Notes: generated from the sequence alone by a model not told the origin. Positions 26,579 to 37,172 are shown, counted from the stretch's first letter. The stretch: DNA of 64,000 bases from Arenibacter antarcticus (GCF_041320605.1 NZ_CP166679.1:4326001-4390000), one strand, 5' to 3'. Made by a program: numbers and translations.

Positions 26579-27292
26579 TTAGGACATGTATAATCTTGAA
26601 TATAGATGCTCGTGCTGCATACACTTTATGTCTAAAGCGGTATTACAAACCCCATGCAGTTCTCTTTCTACATCCATTATTTCTAAAGTCAGATCTTCGA
26701 TTAGGCCTTGTACATTATAAATTATTTGCTGACCATCTGTTTGGCCAAGGGGAACAAGCTTTACGGCATTTGTAACCATAGCTACAGCAGCATTGTAAAG
26801 AAATGCACAAGTAGCTTTTTCCTTATCTATTTTTAAGAGGGAGGTTATTATTCCATAAATTATTGGATAATGACCCTCCATCTCCTTTTTTTCAATGTGA
26901 TCATTAATTTGGTTTAAAAAAGGATCATCCAATAACGTAGCATATATTTTTATCAATCGGGTTCCCAATTTCTGACTTCCCTCGCGCACTTCTCTTGGTG
27001 CCTTTAAAGCATTACATTCCTCGTCTAAATTCAGGAGTTCATATACGTTTTTTTCCAAGGTAAATTCATAAGCCAATTTTACCGCTAATGCATCATTATA
27101 CTTATAGTTGTTTTTTAACATACTTTCCACGAAATCCTGCGTTGTGGAAGCGTTCTTTACTAAATTTTGCTGAACATAGGTTTCTAAACCGTTAGAGTGT
27201 GAGAACCCACCAATAGGCAACGTAGGGTCCGTAATATGGAGTATTTCAATAAGTGAACCCAATTCTTTGGATTTGGCTGTGTCCTTATTCAT
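26579..27292 (-). CDS. ureF: Urease accessory protein UreF
   Basis: All-helical urease chaperone of 237 residues that bridges UreD and UreG. Family text: LLHI-like start [20 protein letters not shown], then [50 protein letters not shown], and [20 protein letters not shown]. Length matches UreF. It sits 70 bases after ureE and immediately before ureG in the operon. Confidence 0.95.
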   Translation of the reverse strand: MNKDTAKSKELGSLIEILHITDPTLPIGGFSHSNGLETYVQQNLVKNASTTQDFVESMLKNNYKYNDALAVKLAYEFTLEKNVYELLNLDEECNALKAPREVREGSQKLGTRLIKIYATLLDDPFLNQINDHIEKKEMEGHYPIIYGIITSLLKIDKEKATCAFLYNAAVAMVTNAVKLVPLGQTDGQQIIYNVQGLIEDLTLEIMDVERELHGVCNTALDIKCMQHEHLYSRLYMS

Positions 27293-27362
27293 GTAAGAGT
27301 TGTTATAGATAATCTGCCGCCTAAAATATTATGTTTTAGATAGCAGTTACTTTATAATTAAT

Positions 27363-27869
27363 TTACTCCTTAGTAGTTAATTCGAGAATTTTTGAAAAGA
27401 GAGAGCTTCCTGATTTACCGTGCTGATGAGGCTCTACGTTGGCTTTTAACATATTGAGTAGTTTGCAATGAGTTTTTGTTACCTCATAGCCAGTAGCTAT
27501 TAGTAGGCGTTCCAAGGGTTTTTCGTAGGGAATAAGCACGTGGTTGTCTTGAATAAAAAGCGGCAAGTGTTTGTTGCCTATTTCATAACAGACCGTCCCC
27601 ATTTCATAAATAGACCTTGGAGTAACTTGAATGGCATCGCAAGGTAAAATATTCACGACTACAACCTTATCAATATCTTCGTAAAGAATATCCCCTTCCT
27701 TAAGTCTAGTTCCTTCCTTTAAAAATTTGATGACGACCTCTTGATTCGCTTCTGACCGTTTGCGCATAATGCGCTTAGTAGTCTCGAACCATTGCAAGTT
27801 TAATAAATCTTTAGCCTTGGAACGAATGGGATAGGTTTCAATATTACCTATTACTTTTTTACAGATCAT
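27363..27869 (-). CDS. ureE: Urease nickel metallochaperone UreE
   Basis: Nickel-binding chaperone of 168 residues. The N-terminal peptide-binding domain holds TTKRIMRKRSEANQEVVIKF and GTRLKEGDILYEDIDKVVVV; the C-terminal metal-binding domain holds YEMGTVCYEIGNKHLPLFIQ, where the dimer-interface His of UreE is found (GNKH), and IPYEKPLERLLIATGY. The C-terminus has only a HQHG pair rather than the long His tail of Klebsiella UreE, so it should bind few nickel ions. It follows ureC after 25 bases. Confidence 0.94.
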   Translation of the reverse strand: MICKKVIGNIETYPIRSKAKDLLNLQWFETTKRIMRKRSEANQEVVIKFLKEGTRLKEGDILYEDIDKVVVVNILPCDAIQVTPRSIYEMGTVCYEIGNKHLPLFIQDNHVLIPYEKPLERLLIATGYEVTKTHCKLLNMLKANVEPHQHGKSGSSLFSKILELTTKE

Positions 27870-27894
27870 CGTTTTATTTTACGAATAAACACTA

Positions 27895-29622
27895 TTAAAA
27901 AAGAAAGTATAGTTGTCCTAAAGGGACTACCTCAAGGGGCTCGCTGGTAATGACTTTTCCGTCCACAGTGACTTCATAATTTTCAGGATTTACCTCAATA
28001 TTTGGCATAGCGTCATTGTGAATCATGTCTTTTTTACCTACTGTCCGGCAATTTATAACAGGCAATAGTTTCTTTTTGACACCGTATTTTTTAGCAATAT
28101 TATTATCCATTCCTGCTTGCGATACAAAGGTTACGGCTGTTTTGTGAACCGCCACCCCCAAAGTTCCAAACATATTTCGCATTAATACCGGTTGGGGGGT
28201 AGGAATAGCTCCGTTTGGATCTCCCATTTTACTAGCTGCAATCATACCTCCTTTAATCACCATTTCTGGTTTAGCACCAAAAAATGCCGGTTTCCACAAT
28301 ACGAGATCGGCAATTTTACCTGGTTCAACAGACCCCACATATTTAGAAATACCATGCGAAATCGCAGGATTAATAGTGTACTTGGAAATATATCTTTTTA
28401 CCCTGAAATTATCTGCCTCAATTTCTTTATCCTCTTCCAAAAATCCGCGTTGCAACTTGTTCTTGTGAGCAGTTTGCCACGTTCTAATAATAACTTCGGC
28501 AGCCCTTCCCATTGCTTGGGAATCAGAACTCATCATGCTGATAACTCCCAAGTCATGCAGTATATCTTCTGCGGCCATGGTTTCTTTTCTGATCCTTGAA
28601 TCTGCGAAAGCTACATCTTCAGGGATGGATTTTTTTAGGTGGTGAGCAACCATAAGCATATCTAAATGCTCATCTACCGTATTGATAGTGAAAGGCATCG
28701 TTGGATTGGTTGAACTAGGGAGCACATTTGAATGCGATGCGATTTTCATAATGTCCGGTGCATGTCCGCCACCAGCGCCTTCGGTATGAAAGGTATGAAT
28801 GGTTCGTCCGTTAATGGCATTAACGGTGTCCTCTAAAAACCCTGCTTCGTTCAAGCTATCGGCATGTAAGGCTACCTGAATATCATATTTATCAGCCACT
28901 GTAAGTGAAGCATCGAGTGCAGCTGGCGTAGCACCCCAGTCTTCATGTACTTTTAGTCCAAGAGCCCCAGCCTCAATTTGTTCAATCAAAGGGGCTATTG
29001 TACTGCAGTTACCTTTTCCAAAAAATCCTACGTTCATTGGAAAATTTTCAGAAGCTTGTATCATTTTCTCTATGTGCCATGCTCCGGAAGTTACTAATGT
29101 GGCACTGGTGCCATCCGCAGGGCCAGACCCCCCGCCTATCATCGTGGTAAGACCACTAAATAATGCATGCTCTATTTGTGGTGGACTAATAAAATGGACA
29201 TGCGTGTCTATTCCTCCAGCCGTTAAAATATGACCAGCACCAGAGTGTACCTCCGTAGATGCTCCAATAATCATATTTTCCGTTATGCCATCCATGGTAT
29301 CCGGATTTCCGGCTTTACCAACTCCTATGATTTTACCATCCTTAATACCTACATCCCCCTTAATAATGCCCCAATGATCAATGACTATTACGTTTAAAAT
29401 AACAAAGTCAAGAACATTTTCATCTCTTGTTCTCGTAGACGATTGAGCCATACCATCCCTTACGTTCTTACCTCCACCAAACGTACTTTCTTCACCATAA
29501 CTATCGCTATTAAAATCTTTTTCAATTTGAATAAACAGTTCAGTATCTCCTAAACGAACTTTATCGCCTATTGTAGGTCCGTATATATTCGCATATTTTA
29601 ACCTATCTACCTTAAAACTCAT
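27895..29622 (-). CDS. ureC: Urease alpha (catalytic) subunit
   Basis: Catalytic subunit, 575 residues, that hydrolyses urea to ammonia and carbamate. Nickel ligands and catalytic residues are visible: His141 and His143 ([14 protein letters not shown]), the carbamylated Lys224 ([17 protein letters not shown]), His253 (ALHADSLNE), His279 ([12 protein letters not shown]) and the mobile flap with His327/His328 ([10 protein letters not shown]). Its start overlaps the ureB stop by four bases. Full length and no disrupted motif, so the enzyme should be active, given nickel. Confidence 0.98.
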   Translation of the reverse strand: MSFKVDRLKYANIYGPTIGDKVRLGDTELFIQIEKDFNSDSYGEESTFGGGKNVRDGMAQSSTRTRDENVLDFVILNVIVIDHWGIIKGDVGIKDGKIIGVGKAGNPDTMDGITENMIIGASTEVHSGAGHILTAGGIDTHVHFISPPQIEHALFSGLTTMIGGGSGPADGTSATLVTSGAWHIEKMIQASENFPMNVGFFGKGNCSTIAPLIEQIEAGALGLKVHEDWGATPAALDASLTVADKYDIQVALHADSLNEAGFLEDTVNAINGRTIHTFHTEGAGGGHAPDIMKIASHSNVLPSSTNPTMPFTINTVDEHLDMLMVAHHLKKSIPEDVAFADSRIRKETMAAEDILHDLGVISMMSSDSQAMGRAAEVIIRTWQTAHKNKLQRGFLEEDKEIEADNFRVKRYISKYTINPAISHGISKYVGSVEPGKIADLVLWKPAFFGAKPEMVIKGGMIAASKMGDPNGAIPTPQPVLMRNMFGTLGVAVHKTAVTFVSQAGMDNNIAKKYGVKKKLLPVINCRTVGKKDMIHNDAMPNIEVNPENYEVTVDGKVITSEPLEVVPLGQLYFLF

Positions 29623-29993
29623 GATTTTATATTTTTAAAGTTTTGAGATTCCATCTTTTTCATCGCTTTCTCCAAACTCTCTTTAGAAGTTGTATCTCCT
29701 TGTGTTAAGTTACTAGCACCATAAAACTTTCTACTCCCTCCGATATTTATTAGTTGTACTTCGGTAGATTCACCTGGCTCAAAACGAATTGCTGTACCCG
29801 ATAAGATATCCAAACGCTTTCCAAAAGCCTTTTCTCGATCGAAAGACATTTTTTTGTTAATTTCAAAAAAGTGAAAATGAGAACCTATCTGCACAGGTCG
29901 ATCACCCGTATTGATTACTTTAAGAGTAATGCTTTCATGTTTCGCATTGCAAACAATTTTTTCTTCTTTTAAAATATATTCTCCGGGAATCAT
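29619..29993 (-). CDS. ureB: Urease beta subunit
   Basis: Structural subunit of 124 residues. Family text: [20 protein letters not shown], then [20 protein letters not shown], then [20 protein letters not shown]. It is separate from ureA, as in most bacteria other than Helicobacter. It starts 16 bases after the ureA stop and overlaps ureC by four bases. Confidence 0.97.
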   Translation of the reverse strand: MIPGEYILKEEKIVCNAKHESITLKVINTGDRPVQIGSHFHFFEINKKMSFDREKAFGKRLDILSGTAIRFEPGESTEVQLINIGGSRKFYGASNLTQGDTTSKESLEKAMKKMESQNFKNIKS

Positions 29994-30009
29994 ATTGTTC
30001 TGAATTTTA

Positions 30010-30312
30010 TTAACGAATAGGGTTAGTAACCGTTACTAACTTTGTCCCATCAGGAAAAGTAGCTTCGATTTGTATATCTGAAATCATTTCTGGAACGCCT
30101 TCCATAACATCTTCTCTAGTAAGAAAGGTTGCTCCTATCTGCATTAATTCTGCCACTCTTTTACCATCTCTTGCCAGTTCATGTAGTCTTGCACTGATTA
30201 ATGCGATGGACTCCGGATAGTTTAATTTTAAACCTCTTGCCTTGCGTTTTTCAGCGAGTTCCCCTGCAAGAAAAAGCATGAGTTTTTCTGTTTCCCTGGA
30301 AGTTAATTTCAT
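30010..30312 (-). CDS. ureA: Urease gamma subunit
   Basis: Small urease subunit, 100 residues, usual length. Family text: [39 protein letters not shown], then [20 protein letters not shown], and [20 protein letters not shown]. It is the first gene of the operon ureA-ureB-ureC-ureE-ureF-ureG-ureD-permease. I found no exact TAnnTTTG box in the 170 bases upstream, so the promoter is not assigned. Confidence 0.97.
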   Translation of the reverse strand: MKLTSRETEKLMLFLAGELAEKRKARGLKLNYPESIALISARLHELARDGKRVAELMQIGATFLTREDVMEGVPEMISDIQIEATFPDGTKLVTVTNPIR

Positions 30313-30536
30313 AAGATTATGTTTTTATTTCAATAAAACCTTTATCTACTTAAATTATCTAGTATTCATTAAATGATACCAGTAATCCTGTTAAATTAAG
30401 TAAATGTTTCTAATTTTCTGCTATCTCTACGAGTTAATAATGAGAAATTTTAAGAAATTGTAATTGCCGATTTAGATTCTATCGCTATATTCAAGGTCAA
30501 CTTTTTCTTGCCATTTATCGTTCCACAAAGCGCTGT

Positions 30537-30665
30537 TTATAAACCGTCTTGGCTAGTGATAGCAGCGAAAATCGAAATAATTCCCTCTATAGGATCTCCA
30601 TTCAAAATACCGCCTATTAGCACAATACCAATAATCATTATTGGAACTATAACCCAGAAACTCAT
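30537..30665 (-). CDS. Possible small membrane protein, 42 residues
   Basis: Short minus-strand frame from ATG at 30665 to TAA at 30537. It begins MSFWVIVPIMIIGIVLIGGI, one clear membrane helix, and ends with a second mildly hydrophobic stretch GIISIFAAITSQDGL. No homologue is known to me, but the amphipathic ordering and absence of rare residues are protein-like. It lies alone between ureA and marC. It could be a small stress-type membrane peptide or chance. Confidence 0.35.
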   Translation of the reverse strand: MSFWVIVPIMIIGIVLIGGILNGDPIEGIISIFAAITSQDGL

Positions 30666-30878
30666 CACAGGTTTTAACTTATAAAATCCCTTTGGTCAAT
30701 AAACTTTTCTACTTACGTTTATGGGAAATATAAGTCTTAGAAATAGATTATTGAGGTTGTTTTATAGCTAGTTGATCTACATATATAGTGACCGGCCAAT
30801 TTTAAAAGAAAGAGCTAGCTACTATGATTTAAATTAATACAATAACCAATTGAAAGGGTTATTTATCTTTCATTTTGC

Positions 30879-30903
30879 ATTTCGTATGTAAAATTTACGA
30901 AAT
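30879..30903. promoter_or_regulatory. 8-bp inverted repeat upstream of marC
   Basis: ATTTCGTA (30879-30886) and TACGAAAT (30896-30903) are perfect reverse complements with a 9-base spacer, 57 bases before the marC start. The spacing of about 17 bases centre to centre fits a dimeric regulator site. The regulator is unknown. Confidence 0.4.
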
Positions 30904-30959
30904 CGTAATATGCACTTAATGGGATTAAAAAAGGAAGGAAGGAACTTTGCTTAAAAAAA

Positions 30960-31586
30960 ATGGAATTATTTATAATGATTTTTGCAGCATTGTTCTCGGT
31001 AATGAACCCTTTCGGAACTGTTCCTGTATTTGTTAGTTTAACGCAAGAGCACAGTGGGTTGGAGCGGAACAAAATAGCTTTTTGGGCGTCTTTAAATGTA
31101 TTGATAATATTACTTATTTCATTTTTTGCGGGAAAATATATCTTAGTATTCTTTGGGATAACATTAAACTCACTTAAAATTGCTGGTGGACTAATTATTG
31201 CCTCCTCAGGTTTCGCTTTATTGACAGGCGGGTTTAGAAAGCATAAAGGGATGAAAGTTGAAAAAGTAAAAAAAGATATTGAGACTCGGTCAGAAATTTC
31301 ATTGACTCCTTTAGCAATGCCAATGATTGCTGGTCCGGGCACTATGTCCTTATTAATAACCTATAATCAGGAATTTACGGAGTTAAATAAAGTGTTCATT
31401 ATCCTCGCAGCAATTCTTTTATCTACAATTTTCATTTATCTAATATTGAAAAGTTCGTTTTATATTGTTAGAATTCTAGGTGCTTCCGGCATAAATGCAT
31501 TATCTAGAATTATTGGATTTATCGTAATTACCATTGGTGTTGAATTTATCCTTTCTGCAATAGCCAATGTATTTAGTATATCCTAA
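30960..31586 (+). CDS. MarC-family integral membrane protein
   Basis: Inner-membrane protein of 208 residues with six predicted helices. Family text: FAALFSVMNPFGTVPVFVSL at about 8-27, where the MNP-x-G-x-x-P motif is diagnostic; ALLTGGFRKHKGMKV; and the second-half repeat TPLAMPMIAGPGTMSLLITY. MarC proteins were once linked to multiple antibiotic resistance, but that link has been withdrawn; the function is unknown. Single-gene unit. Confidence 0.93.
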   Translation: MELFIMIFAALFSVMNPFGTVPVFVSLTQEHSGLERNKIAFWASLNVLIILLISFFAGKYILVFFGITLNSLKIAGGLIIASSGFALLTGGFRKHKGMKVEKVKKDIETRSEISLTPLAMPMIAGPGTMSLLITYNQEFTELNKVFIILAAILLSTIFIYLILKSSFYIVRILGASGINALSRIIGFIVITIGVEFILSAIANVFSIS

Positions 31587-31880
31587 TGTTATCACAACGT
31601 TAATGGACTGTTTTTTATGGTTGATTTTTTAGTTTAAAACTACCTTGAATTTTATGTTCAATTATGGGATTTCGTCTAATCCAACATACCCTTCTTAGCG
31701 GAAATTTGGATGGGTTACCGCAATCCCCTACCTTCATAAGTAAGTACAGATTTTATAACTCATTTTTATAATAGGTTGACAACCTTTAGTTTTCAGGCCA
31801 GGTTCTCGCGCTTGGAGGAACTAATGACCTAATTGGTTCGTTTTTCACCATCGGAAACAGCATCGGTATGCAAGGAATTT

Positions 31881-32897
31881 TTAAAGATTTGAATCCACTA
31901 CATCCGCACCATAAACCAATTCAACTAGATCATCTTTCGAAATGTCGCCGAAATATTCTTTGATATCCATATTTTTTAAAATTGCCGAAATATCCTCTTT
32001 TTCATATCGAGTTCCTATAAAAAACTTCTCCAGACTTTCCAGAGGTTCTTTTCCGAAAAAATCCCCGAAAATCTTAAACTCCTGTATATGTCCTTTTTCA
32101 ACAAAAATCCGCAAATCCAATTCACCTATGGGGAAACGCTTGGACCTCTGAATATTAAATTTGGGCGAACGACCATAATTCCAATCCCATGTATCGTATT
32201 TCTCCTCTTTTAGGCGATGCACCTCTTGCCATTCCTTTAGCGAAAGATGATAACGCTCAAAAGGTTCGCTCTCTTCGTAAAGTCCTTCCAACAACAACCT
32301 TCGGAACTCTTCTATTTCTAAGGGTTGTGTTAAATATTCCGAGATATTGGCCACTCTGCTGCGAACGGATTTATGGCCTTTGGAGACAATCTTCTCCATC
32401 TTAACATTTAGTGCTTTTACCACTTCCTCCAAATCAGTATCGAGAAGTAAAGTGCCATGGCTCACCATTCTTTTTCCAGTAGAAAATTGGGCGGTACCGG
32501 AAATTTTTTTCTCCTCTACTTCAATATCGTTGCGACCCTTAAGTTCAGCGTTCAACCCTAGCGATTGTAACACTTTTATCACCGGAGCTGTGAATTTTTT
32601 AAAATTGCTCAGACTTTTTCCATCGTGGTTGGTGATAAAGCTGAAATTGAGATTGCCAAAATCGTGATAAACTGCGCCACCACCAGATATTCTTCGTACC
32701 ACATGTATATTGTTTTCATCTACATATTGATGGTTTATCTCTTCTAAGGTGTTTTGGTTTCGCCCTATAATGATGGAAGGTTCATTAATATAAAACAACA
32801 AATAATCATCCGCTGGATCAAAATTTCTCAGAATATATTCTTCCAAAGCAAGGTTTAACCGTGGATTGGTATTCCCTTCGTTTTCTATAAAAATCAT
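31881..32897 (-). CDS. lplA: Lipoate--protein ligase
   Basis: Cytoplasmic enzyme of 338 residues that adenylates lipoate and attaches it to lipoyl domains of 2-oxoacid dehydrogenases and GcvH. Signature text: SIIIGRNQNTLEEINHQYVD, HVVRRISGGGAVYHDFGNLN (the lipoate-binding RR-x-x-GGG-x-V-x-H-D motif) and DIEVEEKKISGTAQF with the catalytic lysine in KKISG. The C-terminal accessory domain (about 250-338) is present, so it is a full-length LplA. Single-gene unit. Confidence 0.95.
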   Translation of the reverse strand: MIFIENEGNTNPRLNLALEEYILRNFDPADDYLLFYINEPSIIIGRNQNTLEEINHQYVDENNIHVVRRISGGGAVYHDFGNLNFSFITNHDGKSLSNFKKFTAPVIKVLQSLGLNAELKGRNDIEVEEKKISGTAQFSTGKRMVSHGTLLLDTDLEEVVKALNVKMEKIVSKGHKSVRSRVANISEYLTQPLEIEEFRRLLLEGLYEESEPFERYHLSLKEWQEVHRLKEEKYDTWDWNYGRSPKFNIQRSKRFPIGELDLRIFVEKGHIQEFKIFGDFFGKEPLESLEKFFIGTRYEKEDISAILKNMDIKEYFGDISKDDLVELVYGADVVDSNL

Positions 32898-33441
32898 TTT
32901 TTTAAGTATTAAGGTGCTTTAGTGTAAAAAAAAAATAAGTACAAAATAAAATGGTGATTATTCTGTAACATCTACCACATCCACACACTTTTGGGGTAGA
33001 TAATGTGATAAAATGTCCTTTAATCTTGACTTTTGAGATCCATTTATTTTAGTTCAATATTTTAAACAGATTAAGATAGGGAATAAATTATTCAACTTAC
33101 TTTATATGGGAATAAGAATCCTACTGACCTATTAATACCGACTTTTTTAATCATTAGGAAATTTCACACAATGAAGGGAACTTGTAGAAGGAAGGGCCCT
33201 CCAAGAGTCAAGTAATAGAAATTAAAAAACATGTCTATGGCTTTGAATTAGGGACTTCCCCCCTATTTAACATGAGTCATTATTATATGCAGAATCTCAA
33301 CGCCATAATTTGGTCCATCGATTTGTTCAAACCCGTTTTTATTGAATAAAATTCTTCCTATTTTGAAGTCGGACCAACCTTTTTGTAATTTGTATATAAA
33401 TCAAAATGACCTATTCCATATAATTACTGTAAAATAAGATA
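32898..33441. other. AT-rich intergenic stretch with a possible gene remnant
   Basis: About 540 bases between lplA and the small membrane protein gene. On the minus strand a start-less open stretch at about 33263-33429 reads YGIGHFDLYKLQKGWSDFKI and ends MTHVK before a TAG, which looks protein-like but is not recognised. The remainder shows nothing I can support. Confidence 0.35.
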
Positions 33442-33831
33442 TTAACTCCATTCTACGCCTAGTTTATTCAATTCAGAAGTCAAATCAGCAAGAGATTTTA
33501 GATCAATAATTTTTGTATGGATAGTCAATTTTCTTTTGTCAGTTTTTAGGATATAATCTCCCGCAAACTTTTTAATTCCCTTAATTTCCATCAAACTTAT
33601 TTTCTTTCCCAAAGGGTAGTTCACTTTTATTATTCCTTTTTCTATTGTTAAATATTTGTACCTCAATTGATAAAAATAAACTGATAAATACATACATGAA
33701 ATAACAAGCCATCCATAATCAGTCCAATTGTCTTCCTCTTTTGTAAAGCGGAAAATGAAGAACAAAACCAACCATATAAGTCCAAAAATCAGACTTACAT
33801 TCTGATGCCGTTTTTTATATCTTATTTTCAT
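33442..33831 (-). CDS. Small membrane protein with PH-like cytoplasmic domain
   Basis: Protein of 129 residues. Two membrane helices are at about 12-29 (VSLIFGLIWLVLFFIFRF) and 39-57 (YGWLVISCMYLSVYFYQL). A beta-rich C-terminal half follows: RYKYLTIEKGIIKVNYPLGK, then IKKFAGDYILKTDKRKLTIH. This layout is that of bacterial PH-domain membrane proteins (YdbS/DUF304-like), though the match is loose. Isolated gene; function unknown. Confidence 0.7.
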   Translation of the reverse strand: MKIRYKKRHQNVSLIFGLIWLVLFFIFRFTKEEDNWTDYGWLVISCMYLSVYFYQLRYKYLTIEKGIIKVNYPLGKKISLMEIKGIKKFAGDYILKTDKRKLTIHTKIIDLKSLADLTSELNKLGVEWS

Positions 33832-34360
33832 TTAGTAACTGTTTGCTAATAATTGGCTAAAGTGATACCGCAAGCTTTAAGCCAATATTAAATTTCATTT
33901 TATTAAGATAAACCAATATCTTATTATACTTACTTTTTATTGTAATAAAATCTTACATGTATTTGTATTGAGGTTATCTTATAACTAGAGGACAGATTTA
34001 GTTTATTTTATTTTAGCACCAAGAGATCCCCTAGCCTGTTTCCAATTTATTTTTTCAAGATTGAAGGTGAAATACCCTAAATAACTACATTAAAAAAAAT
34101 ATAAACGGGCACTAGAATAAAAATAATAGGTAGCAGAGTACTAAGTCGTAGGACATTGTTTAACGGGGAATCAAAGTATGGTTACCCAAAATTAATTTCC
34201 CTATTGATCTGAATTACAAATAAATGAGTAAATTGATTTAGATTTAAACTCATACCTGAAATGGACTATTGTCATCCTTAAATTGTAAGATTAAAAGGGT
34301 GATAGGTATAGCATACTGGAATTTGACCAAATAACAATTCAAACTAGGATGATATAAGTT
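33832..34360. other. AT-rich intergenic stretch upstream of the GMC operon
   Basis: About 530 bases, very AT-rich, containing no recognisable coding text. It should hold the promoter of the GMC oxidoreductase operon, but no exact TAnnTTTG box was found close to the start codon. Confidence 0.45.
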
Positions 34361-36061
34361 ATGGATAAATTAGAGAATACTTATGATGCAATAGTGATTG
34401 GGTCAGGAATTTCAGGGGGATGGGCGGCAAAGGAACTTTGCGAAAATGGTTTAAAGACATTGTTATTGGAAAGAGGTAGGGATGTTAAGCACATTAAAGA
34501 TTACCCAACTTCAAATATGGACCCTTGGGAATTTAAGCATCGTGGCCAGATGACCAAAGAATTTATCGATGAAAATCCATTGATATCTAAAGCGTCAGGA
34601 TTCGGGGAAGATACTGCCCATTTTTTTATAAAGGATGCTGATCATCCGTATGTACAGGAAAAACCATTTGATTGGATTAGAGGTTATCAAGTTGGTGGGA
34701 AGTCACTCACATGGGGCCGTGCTTGTCAAAGATGGAGTCAATTTGAATTTACAGCACCAAGCAAATTTGGATATGGTATCTCCTGGCCGATAAATTATGA
34801 GGATGTAGCGCATTGGTATTCACATGTAGAAAAGTTTATTGGAGTATGCGGAAATAAAGATGGCATAGAGGCCATGCCCGATGGGGAGTTTTTGCCTCCC
34901 TTCGATTTTAATTGTGTGGAACAAAAAATGAGCGAGGGAATCCGGAAACATTACCCAGATAGATATATGGTACAGGGAAGATGGGCACAAATAACCCAAC
35001 CCACTGAGTTACATATTGAACAGGGACGGGGAAAATGCCTATCCCGTAACAGGTGCATGCGCGGTTGTCCATATGGAGGGTATTTCAGTTCAAACTCTTC
35101 GACTATTCCATGGGCGGAAAAAACAGGAAATTTGACCCTTAGGCCTTTCTCAGTGGTTCATTCCATTATTTATGATGACGAATTGAACAGCGCTTCAGGA
35201 GTTAAGGTAATAGATACAAATACCCATGAGGTGATTGAATATAAAGCCAAAATAATATTTGTAAACGCTTCTGCTCTAAATACAAACCTGATCCTATTAA
35301 ATTCAATTTCCAATAGGTTTCCAAACGGATTAGGAAATGACCATGATATTTTGGGAAGATATATTTGTTTTCATCTATACCGGGGACATGCAGGGGGTAA
35401 AATGGAAGGGTTTAAGGACAAATATGTCTATGGCATGAATCCGACTGAACCTATATTGGCCAATTATCGAAATATTGGAAAAAAGGAAATGGAATATTTT
35501 GGAGGATTCACAACGTTTTGTGGAGCCTACAGGGTAAGAAAGGACAAAGCAGCAAAAAGTAATGAGCAAATTGGGTCAGATTATAAACATGCTTTAAGTG
35601 AGGCTGGTGATTGGCACGTTTATATGTATATGCAAGGAGAGACAATTCCTAAGGCAACCAATCGGGTGTACCTTAGTTCGAATAAAAAGGATCAATGGGG
35701 AATTCCTTTATTGGTAACCGATGTTGATTACGATGAAAATGATGAACTGATGATCCGCGATTTTTTAAGCGAAAGTCAACAAATGCTAGAAAAGATAGGT
35801 TGTACTGAAGTGGAAACTCATGACAATAAACAAGCACCAGGACTGGATATTCATGAGATGGGCGGTGTTCGAATGGGATCAGATCCAAAAACATCCCTGC
35901 TGAATGATAAAAACCAGATGCACCTATGTAAAAATGTTTTTGTCACCGATGGAGCCTGCATGACGAGTACGGGGAATCAGAGCCCATCTATTCTCTATAT
36001 GGCGTTAACGGCAAGAGCAGCGAATTTTGCGGTAGATGAAATAAAAAAAGGTAATTTATAA
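34361..36061 (+). CDS. GMC-family FAD-dependent sugar/alcohol oxidoreductase
   Basis: Flavoprotein of 566 residues. The FAD-binding Rossmann motif is at about 10-40 (YDAIVIGSGISGGWAAKELC, then LLLERG). A four-Cys segment is present near residue 225 (GKCLSRNRCMRGCPYGGYF), characteristic of the gluconate/glucoside dehydrogenase branch. The C-terminal active-site region has DIHEMGGVRMGSDPKTSLL and ACMTSTGNQSPSILYMALTA with the catalytic His and Asn. It has no signal peptide. The third gene encodes a gluconate-2-dehydrogenase-subunit-3-like protein with a twin-Arg-like leader that may carry it across the membrane. By family this pair oxidises sugar hydroxyls, for example at C3 of glycosides. Confidence 0.9.
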   Translation: MDKLENTYDAIVIGSGISGGWAAKELCENGLKTLLLERGRDVKHIKDYPTSNMDPWEFKHRGQMTKEFIDENPLISKASGFGEDTAHFFIKDADHPYVQEKPFDWIRGYQVGGKSLTWGRACQRWSQFEFTAPSKFGYGISWPINYEDVAHWYSHVEKFIGVCGNKDGIEAMPDGEFLPPFDFNCVEQKMSEGIRKHYPDRYMVQGRWAQITQPTELHIEQGRGKCLSRNRCMRGCPYGGYFSSNSSTIPWAEKTGNLTLRPFSVVHSIIYDDELNSASGVKVIDTNTHEVIEYKAKIIFVNASALNTNLILLNSISNRFPNGLGNDHDILGRYICFHLYRGHAGGKMEGFKDKYVYGMNPTEPILANYRNIGKKEMEYFGGFTTFCGAYRVRKDKAAKSNEQIGSDYKHALSEAGDWHVYMYMQGETIPKATNRVYLSSNKKDQWGIPLLVTDVDYDENDELMIRDFLSESQQMLEKIGCTEVETHDNKQAPGLDIHEMGGVRMGSDPKTSLLNDKNQMHLCKNVFVTDGACMTSTGNQSPSILYMALTARAANFAVDEIKKGNL

Positions 36062-36071
36062 TACTTTTATT

Positions 36072-37172
36072 ATGGATAAAAAAGTGGGAATAGGTATTAT
36101 TGGATCACAATTTATATCCTCCATTCATGTTGAAGCTTTGAGACATGTAGCAGCTGCCGAAGTTCTGGCCGTAGTATCGCCAACTCCTGGAAATGCTGAA
36201 AAATTTGCCCAAAAATATGGGATACCAAAATATTATACCAAGATAGAAGATTTGTTGGCTATTAAAGAAATAGATATGATACTGATTGGTGCCCCAAACT
36301 CAGTGCACTGTGAAATCACATTAAAGGCGGCAAAAGCAGGAAAACACGTTGTGGTGGAAAAACCTATGTGTCTCAATCTAAAAGAAGCGGATAAGATGAT
36401 AGAGGAATGTAAAAAAGCCAATGTCAAGCTAATGTATGCCGAAGAATTGTGTTTTACCCCAAAATATGTCAGGTTAAAAGAGCTTTTGGATGAAGGCGCC
36501 CTTGGAAGGCCGATTATTTTTAAACAGTCTGAAAAACATGATGGACCTCACTCGGATCACTTCTGGGATGTGGAAAAATCTGGGGGTGGGGTTACCATGG
36601 ACATGGGATGCCATGCAATACAATTTTTTAGATGGTTAAATAATAAAAATCCTGTAAAATCGGTATATGCACAGATGTCAACAAGTGTTCATCATGATAA
36701 GACCATTGGGGATGATAATGCAATAATTATCCTTGAATTTGAAAATGGCGTTACTGCCATAGCCGAAGAAAGCTGGACCAAACTTGGTGGAATGGATGAT
36801 AAAGCGGAAATCCATGGTTCTGAAGGGGTAGCTTATGCGGATATATTACAGGGAAATTCGATACAGACCTACAGTACCAAGGGTATTAATTATGCCGTGG
36901 AAAAGGCAGGAAATACCATAGGCTGGAGTTTTATTATGTATGAAGAAATATGGAATTATGGTTTTCCCCAAGAAATGGAACATTTTGTGGACTGTGTTAA
37001 AAATGACTCTAAACCAATTTTAACAGGCGAAGATGGCAGGGCGGTTTTGGAAATAATTTTCGCAGCCTATGAGGCTGCAGGGGCAGAAAGAAAAATATTT
37101 ATGCCTTTTAGGTCGGACGTTGATAGACCCTATAAACTTTGGAGAAAAGGTAAGACTATAAAAAATGGATAG
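36072..37172 (+). CDS. Gfo/Idh/MocA-family NAD(P)-dependent oxidoreductase
   Basis: Oxidoreductase of 366 residues. N-terminal Rossmann fold: IGIIGSQFISSIHVEALRHV at about 6-25, with the catalytic-lysine motif GKHVVVEKPMCLNLKEADKM at about 90-109. The C-terminal substrate domain includes DVEKSGGGVTMDMGCHAIQF and the typical late text ILTGEDGRAVLEIIFAAYEA. Enzymes of this family oxidise or reduce inositols, sugar amines and 3-keto sugars. It starts 10 bases after the GMC gene and overlaps the next gene by eight bases, so the three act together. The exact sugar is unknown. Confidence 0.92.
   Translation: MDKKVGIGIIGSQFISSIHVEALRHVAAAEVLAVVSPTPGNAEKFAQKYGIPKYYTKIEDLLAIKEIDMILIGAPNSVHCEITLKAAKAGKHVVVEKPMCLNLKEADKMIEECKKANVKLMYAEELCFTPKYVRLKELLDEGALGRPIIFKQSEKHDGPHSDHFWDVEKSGGGVTMDMGCHAIQFFRWLNNKNPVKSVYAQMSTSVHHDKTIGDDNAIIILEFENGVTAIAEESWTKLGGMDDKAEIHGSEGVAYADILQGNSIQTYSTKGINYAVEKAGNTIGWSFIMYEEIWNYGFPQEMEHFVDCVKNDSKPILTGEDGRAVLEIIFAAYEAAGAERKIFMPFRSDVDRPYKLWRKGKTIKNG

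Noticed and set aside
25914-26624. Longer UreG starting at 26624
   Set aside because: The extra residues are not UreG-like and would overlap ureF; the ATG at 26555 gives the normal N-terminus.
26104-26775. Plus-strand frames under ureG and ureF
   Set aside because: They are shadows of conserved urease accessory genes.
30863-31342. Minus-strand open frame of 159 codons overlapping marC
   Set aside because: The plus strand encodes a clear MarC protein; the opposite frame has no domain text.
33263-33429. Remnant of an alpha/beta-hydrolase C-terminus on the minus strand
   Set aside because: The text GHFDLY is suggestive but too short and without supporting motifs to name a family.
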